Origin: JAHFUA01 sp963808725 | GTDB taxonomy: Bacteria; Acidobacteriota; Terriglobia; Terriglobales; Acidobacteriaceae | NCBI GenBank assembly: GCA_963808725.1 | Contig: CAWEGO010000001.1 | Location: 744,001 to 808,000 of the forward strand | DNA length: 64,000 bases | Direction of reading: 5' to 3' | Shown: positions 15,194 to 24,455 of the stretch, piece after piece | How positions within the stretch are numbered: the stretch's first letter is position 1 | Layout: each line of letters opens with the position of its first letter | Program-made: the position numbers and the translations under genes | Notes under the pieces: generated by a model | Told to the model about the DNA's origin: nothing | Databases searched by the model: none | What the model saw: only the letters and a program-made list of their open reading frames with translations

Positions 15194-16725
15194 TGTTCTT
15201 TCTCTCCCTGGGGGTTGGATGACCCCGGAATGGTCTCGATGATGCCCACAGTGCGATTGGTGGGCAAAAAGGTTTTGTTGGCCACGCGGCGGATGTCCTC
15301 TTTGCTGACCTTGTCGATGCGATCTACTTGGCGGAACAGCTCACGCCAGTCGCCATAGCGGAGCTGGTAGAGCCCGAGCTGGAAAGCCATCCCTGCATTG
15401 TCGGCGAGCCCGCGAATGAGGTTGGCCTTGGCGCGAGTCTTCACCATCTTCAGTTCTTCATCGCTGACGTCGGTAGTTTTCAGCTTCTCGATTTCCTCGT
15501 GGATGGCCTTGCGCATCTCCTCAGGCGTGTGCCCGGGCAGCGGAACGGCGTCGAAGGCAAACAGGTGCTCGTATTTGGTGCCGGGAAATCCGCTGAACCC
15601 TTCCGCTTCCGCCGCGATCTTCTCGTCCCGGACCAGCGCGCGGAACAGCCGGGAAGTGCGCCCGTTGGACATCAGGTCGGTGATGGCATCGTAGACAGCA
15701 TCATCGGGGTCGCGGTAGTTCGGACGATGGTAGCCCTCGAGATAGAACGGCTGCGCTGTCTCGCGCAGCTCGACCTCGCGCTCGGAGCGCTGCTGCGGCT
15801 CGGAGGTGTGCACCGGAGCGGGCTGCGGACGCGTGGGCAGACGTCCGAAATACTTCTCGGCCAGCGGAATCACCTCGGCGGGAGTCACGTCGCCCACGAT
15901 GGCCACCACCATGTTCGAAGGCACGTAGTAGTGGTCGAAGAAAGCCTTGGCGTCGGTGGCGGAAAAATAATAAAGGTCGGAGTAGTAGCCGATCGTCGGT
16001 CGGTGGTAGGGATAAGTCGCGAACGAGCCGCCCAGAAACTGTTCGACCAGACGGCCGATGGGCTGGCTGTCGGTGCGCATGCGGCGCTCTTCGACCACCA
16101 CGTCGCGCTCCTTGTAGAACTCGCGCATCACGGGATGCAGGAAGCGCTCCGATTCCAGGTACGCCCACAGTTGCACACGATTCGCCGGCAGCGAGTAGTG
16201 ATAGGCGGTCTCGTCCCAGTTGGTGAAGGCGTTGACGCCGCGTCCGCCGTTGCTCTCCAGGACTTCGTCGAACTCATTCGGGACAACGTAATGCTGGGCC
16301 TCGGTGATCGCCGCCTTCCACGCTTCCTCGAGTTGCTTCACCTTGGCGTCGTCGTGGCCGACGGTCCGGTACCGCTCCGCGCGGTACGCGGCGTACGTCT
16401 CTTCCACTTTCTCCAGCGCAGCCTTTTCGGCGGGCCAGTCTCTGGTGCCGATGCCGGTGGTGCCTTTGAACGCCATGTGCTCGAACATGTGCGCCAGGCC
16501 GGTCGAGCCGAGGGGATCCTGCGCCGAGCCCGCGTCCACGATGGTGTAGAAGGAAAACACGGGCGCTTCGGGACGCTGCATCACCACCAGGGTCAGGCCG
16601 TTATCCAGCTTCTTGACCGTGATCCGCTTCTCGAAGGAAGCCAGGTCGAGCTGCTGGCCGAGCGACGGGATCACGATCAGGACGAACAGCAGGGCAGGAA
16701 GGATTCTGCGCAGGGGGATCTTCAT
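15190..16725 (-). CDS. M16-family zinc metallopeptidase
   Basis: 511 residues with a signal peptide (MKIPLRRILPALLFVLIVIPSLGQ) and the inverted zinc motif HMFEH in GSTGLAHMFEHMAFKGT. The third ligand region is the RDVVVEERRMRTDSQP segment, and the substrate-binding C-terminal R/Y region is the PFYLEGYHRPNYRDPD stretch. It is first in a two-gene operon with the inactive partner and is predicted to degrade peptides in the periplasm. Confidence 0.9.
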   Translation of the reverse strand: MKIPLRRILPALLFVLIVIPSLGQQLDLASFEKRITVKKLDNGLTLVVMQRPEAPVFSFYTIVDAGSAQDPLGSTGLAHMFEHMAFKGTTGIGTRDWPAEKAALEKVEETYAAYRAERYRTVGHDDAKVKQLEEAWKAAITEAQHYVVPNEFDEVLESNGGRGVNAFTNWDETAYHYSLPANRVQLWAYLESERFLHPVMREFYKERDVVVEERRMRTDSQPIGRLVEQFLGGSFATYPYHRPTIGYYSDLYYFSATDAKAFFDHYYVPSNMVVAIVGDVTPAEVIPLAEKYFGRLPTRPQPAPVHTSEPQQRSEREVELRETAQPFYLEGYHRPNYRDPDDAVYDAITDLMSNGRTSRLFRALVRDEKIAAEAEGFSGFPGTKYEHLFAFDAVPLPGHTPEEMRKAIHEEIEKLKTTDVSDEELKMVKTRAKANLIRGLADNAGMAFQLGLYQLRYGDWRELFRQVDRIDKVSKEDIRRVANKTFLPTNRTVGIIETIPGSSNPQGEKEQ

Positions 16726-16822
16726 GGAACCTCCGGAGAACGATGGGCAGGGACTCGCACAGTCGAATCTTGAAAGCTACTGGTTCGACGGCGGGTGTGT
16801 CAAATCGCGCCGCCGTCAAAAA

Positions 16823-16838
16823 TGTTCCACGTGGAACA
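16823..16838. promoter_or_regulatory. Candidate parS centromere site
   Basis: Perfect 16-bp palindrome TGTTCCACGTGGAACA, matching the ParB-binding parS consensus (GTTNCACGTGNAAC). It stands alone in a non-coding region about 100 nt upstream of the M16 operon. No parA, parB, gidA or dnaA gene is in the window, so distance to the replication origin cannot be judged. Confidence 0.6.
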
Positions 16839-16906
16839 ATTTCAGAATGTTATACGGTGAAGATTATAGCTTATAGTAATAGTCGGGCCGCTCGCCGGCC
16901 AGGCGC

Positions 16907-17068
16907 ATGTCACCCAGCCGCATCAAGAGGATCAGGATTTCGCTCGATGCCAGCCAGCCTCAGTTTGCACGGCGGCTGAACGTGAGCACGAACACGGTCC
17001 AGAGTTGGGAACAGGGGGTGCGCCGGCCGCGCCAAGCCGCCCTGAAGCTCTTGATGATTGCCGAATAG
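16907..17068 (+). pseudogene. XRE-type helix-turn-helix remnant (HigA/NadS-like antitoxin)
   Basis: A 53-codon frame with IRISLDASQPQFARRLNVST and NTVQSWEQGVRRPRQAALKL, the C-terminal helix-turn-helix half typical of HigA/NadS antitoxins, normally about 100 residues long. The N-terminal half and the toxin gene are not seen. It is most likely a remnant of a toxin-antitoxin pair next to the SIR2 cassette. The match is by motif reading only. Confidence 0.5.
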
Positions 17069-17328
17069 AAATCCGCAAGCGCTATTGGATATCCCTTCGC
17101 TGCCTCCAGCGCGGGGCTCTAGCCTTGTGTGACGCTAAGACTGCGAGCACCCTATCCTTCAGGTTGCAGGGCACGGCGCGGCAGTGTGCTGGAACCGGCC
17201 CGTTGGAGCCCAGAAGTTCTCATTCCCGGCGAGCTGGCGCTTTTCTGGGGCACCCAAAATTTGGGCAGGCGTGGTTGCCTGTGCCACCCGCCGCGGGGCT
17301 TTTTGCTGCGACTCCCATTTCTTCAAAT
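17069..17328. other. Non-coding stretch with palindromes, left edge of SIR2 cassette
   Basis: No gene seen. It contains GGGGCACCCAAAATTTGGGC, a palindrome of the type scattered in these genomes, and a GCCACCCGCCGCGGGGC stretch. The left 68-nt inverted repeat begins directly after it. Confidence 0.4.
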
Positions 17329-17396
17329 GATTGTCATCCCGAGCGAGGACCGGGTGAATCATCCCCGGTCCGAGTCGAGGGACCTGCTTTTCTCTT
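17329..17396 (+). repeat. Left inverted repeat of the SIR2 cassette (68 nt)
   Basis: Starts GATTGTCATCCCGAGCGAGG and ends CTGCTTTTCTCTT. The reverse complement of 21375-21442 matches it at 66 of 68 positions (differences at positions 27 and 65). The first 18 nt belong to the GTCATCC(C/T)GAGCG family found at other intergenic places in the window. Confidence 0.85.
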
Positions 17397-17518
17397 GCGG
17401 AAAAATTGATCCGAGTCCCCTTAGTGACGGCGTCTACGAGTGGTTGACACGTACCCGGAAGAGCCATACGCTCGCAGAGCACAACCCTCGCAGACCAAAC
17501 GAAATACCCACCGTAGCA

Positions 17519-18550
17519 ATGGACCTAGTGCCAATACCGAAGGTTCCCAGCGGACTCCGCGAAGCCGCACTGGTCGGGAAACTCATACCATTCATCGGAG
17601 CGGGCGTCTCACGGCTAGCGGGTTGCCCTGGATGGGCTGAGTTCGCCGATGGTACCCTCCGCCAACTGATCGATAAAGGTAAGTTCACCCACTCACAACT
17701 TGACCAAGTCAAGCACCTCAGTCCACGAATCAAGCTCTCTATCGCGACCAGCATCGCTGCAGACGCTAAGACAGCCATCGATTACAACGTACTTCTGCAT
17801 CCTTCCCCTGGCACGGATCATAAGGACGGCCGACGGCTTTATAACAGCCTCTTTGCCCTTGGGACCATCTTCGTCACGACGAACTATGACCGGTGGCTCG
17901 ATGAACGCATCGCCGAGCCGACACCTGGCGCGACACCGGCGGCGAGCCCAGCTACACCGCCGCCGAGCAGGTCGATGCGTAGCATTTACAAGGTCGCCGA
18001 CTTCCTGCCGGCCGAACTTACCCAGCCCAATACGGTCGTTCACCTCCATGGGTCCGTCGAGGATCCGAGTGGCATGATTCTCACAACTCGCGACTACATT
18101 CGGCGTTACGCGAACGATCACCGCACCAGCGACGCGACCACTGAAAACCGCACGCTCACCTTCTTGGAACACCTCTTTGAACACCACACGGTCCTTTTCA
18201 TCGGGTATGGGCTGGAGGAACTCGAAATCCTTGAATACGTCGTCCGCAAAGCAGAATACGGCGTCCGCAAAGCACAACGGCAACCTAGGACTGCCGACAA
18301 CGAGGCGCGTCATTACTTGCTGTCAGGGTTCTTCAGCCACGAAGCGACTCTGTTGAGCAGCATGCAAGGCTATTACTTGCGCGAATGCGGTATCCAGCTT
18401 ATCCCGTTCCTGCGAGACCAGAAAGATCACGCCCAACTACTCGAAGTCTTGGAAGATTTTGCACAACGGATGCCGGCCTCGGCTCCCCTCGTCCTGCAAC
18501 AGGAGCAGGAACTCGAAGTTCTGGCACGTGACATGGAGCCCTTACCATGA
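17519..18550 (+). CDS. SIR2-domain protein (probable NAD-consuming effector)
   Basis: 343 residues with the SIR2-like Rossmann core: KLIPFIGAGVSRLAG (residues 21-35), FVTTNYDRW (118-126), VVHLHGSVEDP with H177, and HTVLFIGYGLEELEI (223-237). No deacetylase zinc module (paired CxxC) is seen, so it belongs with the bacterial SIR2_2 proteins that cleave NAD+ in anti-phage systems rather than with CobB. A proline/alanine insert (TPGATPAASPATPPPS) interrupts the middle. The C-terminal helix region may contact the partner. It overlaps the next gene by 4 nt (ATGA), so the two are co-translated. GAAATACCCACCGTAGCA before the ATG is a poor ribosome site. Longer upstream starts read through the repeat and were rejected. 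Confidence 0.85.
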   Translation: MDLVPIPKVPSGLREAALVGKLIPFIGAGVSRLAGCPGWAEFADGTLRQLIDKGKFTHSQLDQVKHLSPRIKLSIATSIAADAKTAIDYNVLLHPSPGTDHKDGRRLYNSLFALGTIFVTTNYDRWLDERIAEPTPGATPAASPATPPPSRSMRSIYKVADFLPAELTQPNTVVHLHGSVEDPSGMILTTRDYIRRYANDHRTSDATTENRTLTFLEHLFEHHTVLFIGYGLEELEILEYVVRKAEYGVRKAQRQPRTADNEARHYLLSGFFSHEATLLSSMQGYYLRECGIQLIPFLRDQKDHAQLLEVLEDFAQRMPASAPLVLQQEQELEVLARDMEPLP

Positions 18551-21336
18551 GTGCGCTCACCGGAAAACAAGAATCCTTCATCGCCATGATGAGGAGGAGT
18601 GACGAGCTCGCAATCAAGGGCTTCCAACTTCTTCTCCAACGAGACGACTTTGCCAGCTTCTTCGGACCGCTGCAAGAAGCAGGATTCTTCGCAGCGGACA
18701 AAAACCCGGGACCATTACCTGGAGAACGAGAGAATACAGTCCGTGTCCCTTACTGGCCGCCACTGAGCTACCTCAAGGCGGTTGCGCAGCACGTCGGAGC
18801 ACACAATGACCTCGCGCTCGCGGTAAAAGTGATGACTGTAGTTCGCAGCGTTAGCACCTGGCGAGATGAGAAGGGTGAGCCACGGCGCAATTACCACACC
18901 AACCGAACGTTCGCTGAAATTCTAGGTCTACTTCCAACCGATGCAGTTACGTCCGACGATATCGAACTGACAGGCGTGTGGCTCGATGACCCCTTCGAGC
19001 GCATGCTCATCGTGGACGCGCTCGACAATGGGGCGCTCCCCCGCTTCCTTAACAGCGCGAGTCCCGAGGATTGGGAGAAGGCAGCGCGGGTGCTTTACCA
19101 CGTCACGGCGATCAGTTGGAGTAAGGACGGAAACGAGAGTGAGCCAACACCCTATAGCATCGCAGATGATTATTTTCTTAGCGCGCTCCTTAGGAATCAT
19201 GCCAAGCAGATCGGCGTGAGGGCTGGGGAGCACGCCACCGAGATCATGCTTGCACGGGTACGTGAGGTTTTCAGCACGCCTATACGACGCGACCACAGCA
19301 GCGCTTTTCGACCCGCCGTGGAGGACGATCCACAGAATCATCAATGGCGTAGCGTAGAAAACCGCGTGGTCGAGGGACTTCGGGATGTCATTCTAGGCTG
19401 GGCCGATCACGACGCCGACAGCGCCCGGGCCGTAGTCCGAAGCATGCTCACCGATGACCTGCAGATCATTCGTCGCGTTGGCATCTACGTCCTGGCGCAG
19501 CATTGGACGAGCATGCATGACCTGTACACTGGCGTCGTCGGTCCAGGTTTCTTCAACGACGGGCACGGCCACGAGCTCTATCACCTTCTGCAGGATCACT
19601 TCGCCGAAGTGAGCCCGGAGCAGCAAGCAGCAACGGTCGCGGCCATCGAGGCGTTGCCGAACCCTGGGTACGGCGACGATCCCGAGCGATTACGGCGTCA
19701 CAACCAGTACCGGTGGCTCTCTGCGATCCATGACAAAGGGTATGCACCTGCAGACCACAGATTCGCGGAACTCGACGCTGACCCGGCCGTCGGCAAGTTG
19801 AGCGGCCACCCCGACTTCGATTCGTTTATAACCTCCTGGGTCGGGCCCGGGCCAACACCATATTCGCCTGAAGAGTTGACAGCTCTCGCCAAAGCACAAA
19901 CCTTGGTAGAGAAACTCAACACGTTCGTCCCACGACACGAGTGGGAGGGCCCCACAACCGAAGGGCTCATCAGCGCACTCGAAGCCGCTACACGCTCTAA
20001 CCCGGATATCTTTCTCGACAACCTGTCACAACTCTTTGCTGCGAAGCCAATCTACCAACATGCCGTCATTAACGGGCTCAAACAAGCATTGGAAGGAAAG
20101 AACGACATCAACTGGGAGCAGGGATGGGGGCAACTAGTCACCTTTTTCGAGCAGCTCTTGACTGATCCAAATTTCTGGCAGCAGACGGACGACATGCACC
20201 AGTCCTTGGTCGTCACCGTGATCGCTGATACCCTGCACGCTGGCACGCAAAAGGACGAACAGGCCTACGACGCCAGATTGTTGCCGCGAACGCAGGATAT
20301 TATCGCCTCCTTACTCCAGCGCCAGCCCGGCATCGACACTCCTGCCGATGACGCCATGACGCAGGCACTCAATACAACGAAGGGCCGAATCGTGGAGGCG
20401 CTCTTCAGTCAGGCACTGCGAGCGGCCCGCGTCAGTGAGCAACAGCGAGCGGCCCACCAGGAAGCCTGGGAGGCCATCCGGCCATTATTCGAGACAGAGC
20501 TCGCGAAGTGCAAGAACGCGAACTACGAGTTCAGCACACTGAGCGGAGCCTACCTGCCACAACTCCAGTATCTCGACGCTACTTGGACGACCGAGCGCAT
20601 AGACCAGATCTTCCCAGTTACGTACGAAGCGAACACGGTTTGTGCGCTCGACGGACTCGCGTACGCATCGTTCACCCGGCCGATTTACGAGCTTCTCGCG
20701 GCACACGGGATCATTGATCGCGCTCTCGGTCTTGAACTGAAGGGACGTAGCGCGCGCGGAAAGCTCCTGGAGCGCGTCGGGGCAGCATACCTCTGGGGAG
20801 TCGAAGTCCTAGACGGAGAACGGTTCACTCGGCTGTTCGCTACCGCTAGCCTCGCGGATTTGGAAGTGCTCACCCGGCTTTTCTGGATGGTACGCGGCGA
20901 GAAGCTCACCGACGAGCAGCGAGAGCGGGTCCTCGCATTTTGGGAGCAGAGCCTCTCGTGGGCACAGCGCCAGCCGCAACCACCTGCCCACCTGCTATCA
21001 ATGTTGAGCCTCCTCGCCGCGCACATCACTACCTTAGGCGCGCGCGAGCAGCGCCTATTGGAGACAGTCGCCCCCCATGTCCACGTTGGGCACGAAACCT
21101 ACGAGTTCGTCGCGGAACTTCTGCGACTCGCCCAGCAAAATCCGCTTGCAGTCACCAAGGTGCTTCGGTGCATGGTTGCCGCCCACGTTCCCGAATACGA
21201 CTATGAAGACCGGCTGCGTTCACTGTTAGAATTTCTTGCGGAGCATGGCCAACGAGACGCGGCCATCCTTATCAGTGACCGGCTGCGCCACCTCGATGGA
21301 GTCCAGGCACTCTTCAAAATCCTCACCCAACACTGA
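18547..21336 (+). CDS. Large helical protein of unknown family, SIR2 partner
   Basis: 929 residues, no signal or membrane segment, and helical throughout by eye, with many short Leu/Ala-rich helices as in HEAT-like solenoids. No ATPase Walker A (GxxxxGKS/T), nuclease or helicase motif is visible, so it is not the HerA-type or STAND-type partner known from other SIR2 systems. The C-terminal third (LLERVGAAYLWGVEVLDGER onward) reminds me of the DUF4020-type regions attached to some SIR2 proteins, but this is unverified. Its start overlaps the SIR2 stop. In defence terms it would be the sensor or scaffold and the SIR2 protein the effector (inference). Confidence 0.75.
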   Translation: MSALTGKQESFIAMMRRSDELAIKGFQLLLQRDDFASFFGPLQEAGFFAADKNPGPLPGERENTVRVPYWPPLSYLKAVAQHVGAHNDLALAVKVMTVVRSVSTWRDEKGEPRRNYHTNRTFAEILGLLPTDAVTSDDIELTGVWLDDPFERMLIVDALDNGALPRFLNSASPEDWEKAARVLYHVTAISWSKDGNESEPTPYSIADDYFLSALLRNHAKQIGVRAGEHATEIMLARVREVFSTPIRRDHSSAFRPAVEDDPQNHQWRSVENRVVEGLRDVILGWADHDADSARAVVRSMLTDDLQIIRRVGIYVLAQHWTSMHDLYTGVVGPGFFNDGHGHELYHLLQDHFAEVSPEQQAATVAAIEALPNPGYGDDPERLRRHNQYRWLSAIHDKGYAPADHRFAELDADPAVGKLSGHPDFDSFITSWVGPGPTPYSPEELTALAKAQTLVEKLNTFVPRHEWEGPTTEGLISALEAATRSNPDIFLDNLSQLFAAKPIYQHAVINGLKQALEGKNDINWEQGWGQLVTFFEQLLTDPNFWQQTDDMHQSLVVTVIADTLHAGTQKDEQAYDARLLPRTQDIIASLLQRQPGIDTPADDAMTQALNTTKGRIVEALFSQALRAARVSEQQRAAHQEAWEAIRPLFETELAKCKNANYEFSTLSGAYLPQLQYLDATWTTERIDQIFPVTYEANTVCALDGLAYASFTRPIYELLAAHGIIDRALGLELKGRSARGKLLERVGAAYLWGVEVLDGERFTRLFATASLADLEVLTRLFWMVRGEKLTDEQRERVLAFWEQSLSWAQRQPQPPAHLLSMLSLLAAHITTLGAREQRLLETVAPHVHVGHETYEFVAELLRLAQQNPLAVTKVLRCMVAAHVPEYDYEDRLRSLLEFLAEHGQRDAAILISDRLRHLDGVQALFKILTQH

Positions 21337-21374
21337 TGTCAACATCTCGGCGTCTTGGCGGCTGCTCGCCCTGT

Positions 21375-21442
21375 AAGAAAAAAGCAGGTCCCTCGACTCG
21401 GACCGGGGATGATTCGCCCGGTCCTCGCTCGGGATGACAATC
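21375..21442 (-). repeat. Right inverted repeat of the SIR2 cassette (68 nt)
   Basis: Reverse complement of the left repeat with two differences. It begins 38 nt after the stop of the 929-residue protein and ends GGGATGACAATC. It is followed by typA after about 90 nt. Confidence 0.85.
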
Positions 21443-21533
21443 GTTAAGAACAAGGCGGTCAGCCGCTATAGGGGTAGGTGCGTGTTGGGCAGGGCAGGGC
21501 GCCGCAACCACCATTTATAATCGTTGAAGTCCA

Positions 21534-23360
21534 ATGAAAATTCGCAACATCGCCATCATCGCCCACGTGGACCACGGCAAGACGACGCTGGTGGACGCCA
21601 TGCTCCGCCAAAGCGGCGTTTTCCGCAGCAACCAGGAGCTGATCGACCGCGTCATGGACTCCAACGAACTGGAGCGCGAGCGCGGCATCACCATTCTGGC
21701 CAAGAACACCGCCGTCTTCTATCACGAGGTGAAGATCAACATCGTGGACACGCCCGGCCACAGCGATTTCGGCGGCGAGGTGGAACGGGCGCTCAAGATG
21801 GTGGACGGCGTCATGTTGCTGGTGGATGCCAGCGAGGGTCCGCTGCCGCAGACACGTTACGTGCTCAGCAAGGCGCTGGAAGCCAAGCTGCCGCCGATTG
21901 TGGTCATCAACAAGATCGACCGGCCGGACGCCCGCCCCCAGGAAGTGCTGAACGAGATCTACGACCTGTTCATCGATCTCGACGCCAGCGAAGATCAGCT
22001 TGATTTTCCGGTGCTCTATGCCAACGCCAAGCTGGGCACGGCCTCGGCGGATCCCGAAGTTCCCGGCGTGAACTTGCAGCCGGTGTTCGAGGCTCTGGTG
22101 AAGACTATCCCCGAGCCCGCGGGCGATCCCGAGGGCGTCCTGCAGGTGCTGGTGGCCAATCTCGATTACAGCGACTACCTGGGACGGCTGGCCATCGCGC
22201 GCGTGTTCAACGGCACGCTGCACTATGGCGACGAGGTCGGGATTGCCAAGCTCGACGGCTCGCTGGAAAAGGTAAAGATCACCAAACTGTTTTCTTTCGA
22301 TGGGCTGAAGCGGGTGGACATCACGGAAGGCGAACTGGGCGACATCGTCGCGGTGGCAGGCGTGACCGGGATCACCATCGGCGAGACCATCACCAGCGCC
22401 GAGAACCCAGCGCCCTTGCCCAACATCGCTATCGACGAGCCCACCATCGCCATGCAGTTCACCGTGAACACCTCACCGCTGGCGGGCAGAGAAGGAGAGT
22501 ACGTCACCTCGCGCAACCTCCGCGAACGGCTGGAGAAGGAACTGCTCACCAACGTATCCATCAGGGTGGAGGAGACTGCCAGCCCGGATACGTTCAAAGT
22601 GATGGGGCGCGGCGAGCTGCAACTTTCCATCCTTATAGAGATGATGCGCCGCGAAGGCTACGAGCTGATGGTGGGCAACCCTGAGATCGTCACCCGGACC
22701 ATTGACGGTAAGCTGATGGAGCCGGTGGAGCGGCTCACCATCGACATTCCCGAAGAGTTCGTCGGCGTGGCGATGGAACAGCTCGGTGTGCGCAAGGCGC
22801 AGATGGAGAAGATGCACAACCACGGCTATGGCCGCGTGCGCATGGAATTCCGCGTGCCCAGCCGCAGCCTGATCGGCCTGCGCAGCGAGCTGCTTACCGA
22901 CACCCGCGGCACTATCGTGATGAACTCGCTTTTCGACGGCTACACCGAGTGGCAGGGCGAGATCCCGCACCGCCTGACCGGCGTGCTGGTGGCCGATCGC
23001 GCCGGCTCGACCACGGCCTACGCTCTCTACAACCTGCAGGAACGCGGGGAGCTGTTCGTGGCGCCGGGCACCGAGGTCTACGAGGGCATGATCATCGGCG
23101 AGAATTCGCGCGATGCCGACCTGGACGTCAATTGCGTCCGCGAGAAGAAGCTGACCAACATGCGGTCGTCGACCGCCGATGAAGCCATCCGCCTGATTCC
23201 GTTCCGCATCCTCAACCTGGAGCAGGCGATCGAATTCATCGCCGACGACGAGTTTGTCGAGGTGACGCCCAAGTCGCTTCGCTTGCGCAAGAAAATTTTG
23301 CAGGCTAACTCCCGGCCGCGGAAGAACGCCGTCCCGGTGGCGACGCCGGCGACCGAGTGA
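21534..23360 (+). CDS. typA: Translational GTPase TypA/BipA
   Basis: Ribosome-binding GTPase of the EF-G family, 608 residues (normal length). G1 is AHVDHGKTT, G2 ERERGITI, G3 DTPGHSDF, G4 NKID. Domains II, III, V and the BipA-specific C-terminal domain (TPKSLRLRKKIL) are all present. It acts in ribosome assembly and stress adaptation. The gene is chromosomal core and lies just outside the SIR2 cassette, so it marks the right border of the accessory insertion. Confidence 0.97.
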   Translation: MKIRNIAIIAHVDHGKTTLVDAMLRQSGVFRSNQELIDRVMDSNELERERGITILAKNTAVFYHEVKINIVDTPGHSDFGGEVERALKMVDGVMLLVDASEGPLPQTRYVLSKALEAKLPPIVVINKIDRPDARPQEVLNEIYDLFIDLDASEDQLDFPVLYANAKLGTASADPEVPGVNLQPVFEALVKTIPEPAGDPEGVLQVLVANLDYSDYLGRLAIARVFNGTLHYGDEVGIAKLDGSLEKVKITKLFSFDGLKRVDITEGELGDIVAVAGVTGITIGETITSAENPAPLPNIAIDEPTIAMQFTVNTSPLAGREGEYVTSRNLRERLEKELLTNVSIRVEETASPDTFKVMGRGELQLSILIEMMRREGYELMVGNPEIVTRTIDGKLMEPVERLTIDIPEEFVGVAMEQLGVRKAQMEKMHNHGYGRVRMEFRVPSRSLIGLRSELLTDTRGTIVMNSLFDGYTEWQGEIPHRLTGVLVADRAGSTTAYALYNLQERGELFVAPGTEVYEGMIIGENSRDADLDVNCVREKKLTNMRSSTADEAIRLIPFRILNLEQAIEFIADDEFVEVTPKSLRLRKKILQANSRPRKNAVPVATPATE

Positions 23361-23369
23361 CTTTGTTCC

Positions 23370-24395
23370 ATGGCGGAACGGACCACCACCGAGGTTGAAG
23401 TCCAGGGCAGGCGGCTCACGCTCTCCAACCTGGAGAAGGTGCTCTATCCGCAGGCGGGCTTCACCAAGGCCCAGCTCATCGACTACTACGTGCGCATCGC
23501 GCCGGTGCTGCTGCCGCATCTCCGCGGCCGGCCGCTCACCATGAAGCGGTACCCCGACGGCGTGGATGGCGAAGTCTTTTATCAGAAGAATTGTCCCGAC
23601 CACCGGCCGTCGTGGGTGGCGACGGCGCGCGTCTGGAGCGAGGGCAACAAGCGCTGGATGGATTACTGCATGGTGCAGGAAGTTGCGACGCTGGTGTGGG
23701 CGGCGAACCTGGCCGATATCGAGCTGCACACCTCGCTCTCGCTGACCAAAGAAATTTTGCGGCCCACCATGATCATCTTTGACCTCGATCCCGGCGAGCC
23801 GGCGAACATCGTGCAATGCTGCCAGGCTGGGATGTGGGTGCGCAACATCTTCGCTCACTTCGGATTGCAGGCTTTTCCCAAGACCTCGGGCTCGAAGGGG
23901 CTGCAGGTTTATGTGCCGCTGAACACGCCCGTCACTTATGACGACACCAAGCCCTTCGCGCACGAACTTGCCCGGCTGCTCGAAGCCCAGCATCGCGGCG
24001 AGATCGTTTCCGACATGAAGAAAGCGCTGCGCGTGGGCAAGGTGTTGGTCGATTGGAGCCAGAACGACGACCACAAGACCACGGTCTGCGTGTACTCGCT
24101 GCGCGCCAAGCCGCGGCCGACCGTCTCCACGCCGGTCACGTGGAAGGAGGTCGAGCAGTGCTGGGCGAAGAAGGACGCCAGCCTGCTGGTCTTCGAATCC
24201 GACCAGGTGCTGAAGCGCATGAAGCGCCTTGGCGACCTGTACGAGCCGGTGCTCACCATGAAGCAGAAGCTGCCGCCGCTGGCAGCTCTCGTCGCGCTGC
24301 GGGATGGGGGCGAGGTTCACCTGCAGACGGCGCCACGGGGCAAAGCAGTCGTAAAGGCAAAGAAGCGCACACCGGCACGACGGCGCAAGGCGTGA
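23370..24395 (+). CDS. LigD-type primase-polymerase domain protein
   Basis: 341 residues, the stand-alone polymerase domain of bacterial non-homologous end-joining LigD. Motifs: LTLSNLEKVLYPQAGFTK at the N-terminus, the catalytic IIFDLDPGE, KTSGSKGLQVYVPLNTPVTY and LVDWSQND. It would add nucleotides at DNA breaks. No Ku, ligase or nuclease domain gene is next to it. The usual GLH after the SGSKG stretch reads GLQ here, a variation seen in some family members. It starts 9 nt after typA. Confidence 0.85.
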   Translation: MAERTTTEVEVQGRRLTLSNLEKVLYPQAGFTKAQLIDYYVRIAPVLLPHLRGRPLTMKRYPDGVDGEVFYQKNCPDHRPSWVATARVWSEGNKRWMDYCMVQEVATLVWAANLADIELHTSLSLTKEILRPTMIIFDLDPGEPANIVQCCQAGMWVRNIFAHFGLQAFPKTSGSKGLQVYVPLNTPVTYDDTKPFAHELARLLEAQHRGEIVSDMKKALRVGKVLVDWSQNDDHKTTVCVYSLRAKPRPTVSTPVTWKEVEQCWAKKDASLLVFESDQVLKRMKRLGDLYEPVLTMKQKLPPLAALVALRDGGEVHLQTAPRGKAVVKAKKRTPARRRKA

Positions 24396-24455
24396 ATTCT
24401 TGTCGAACTGGTGTGCGGATTGTGCAGGCTTCCTATAAATTTCATCTGTTAAGGA

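Noticed and set aside
17129..17518. Extension of the SIR2 protein to an upstream start
   Set aside because: The extension translates the left inverted repeat and non-coding sequence. The SIR2 N-terminus MDLVPIPKVPSGLREAAL begins at 17519.
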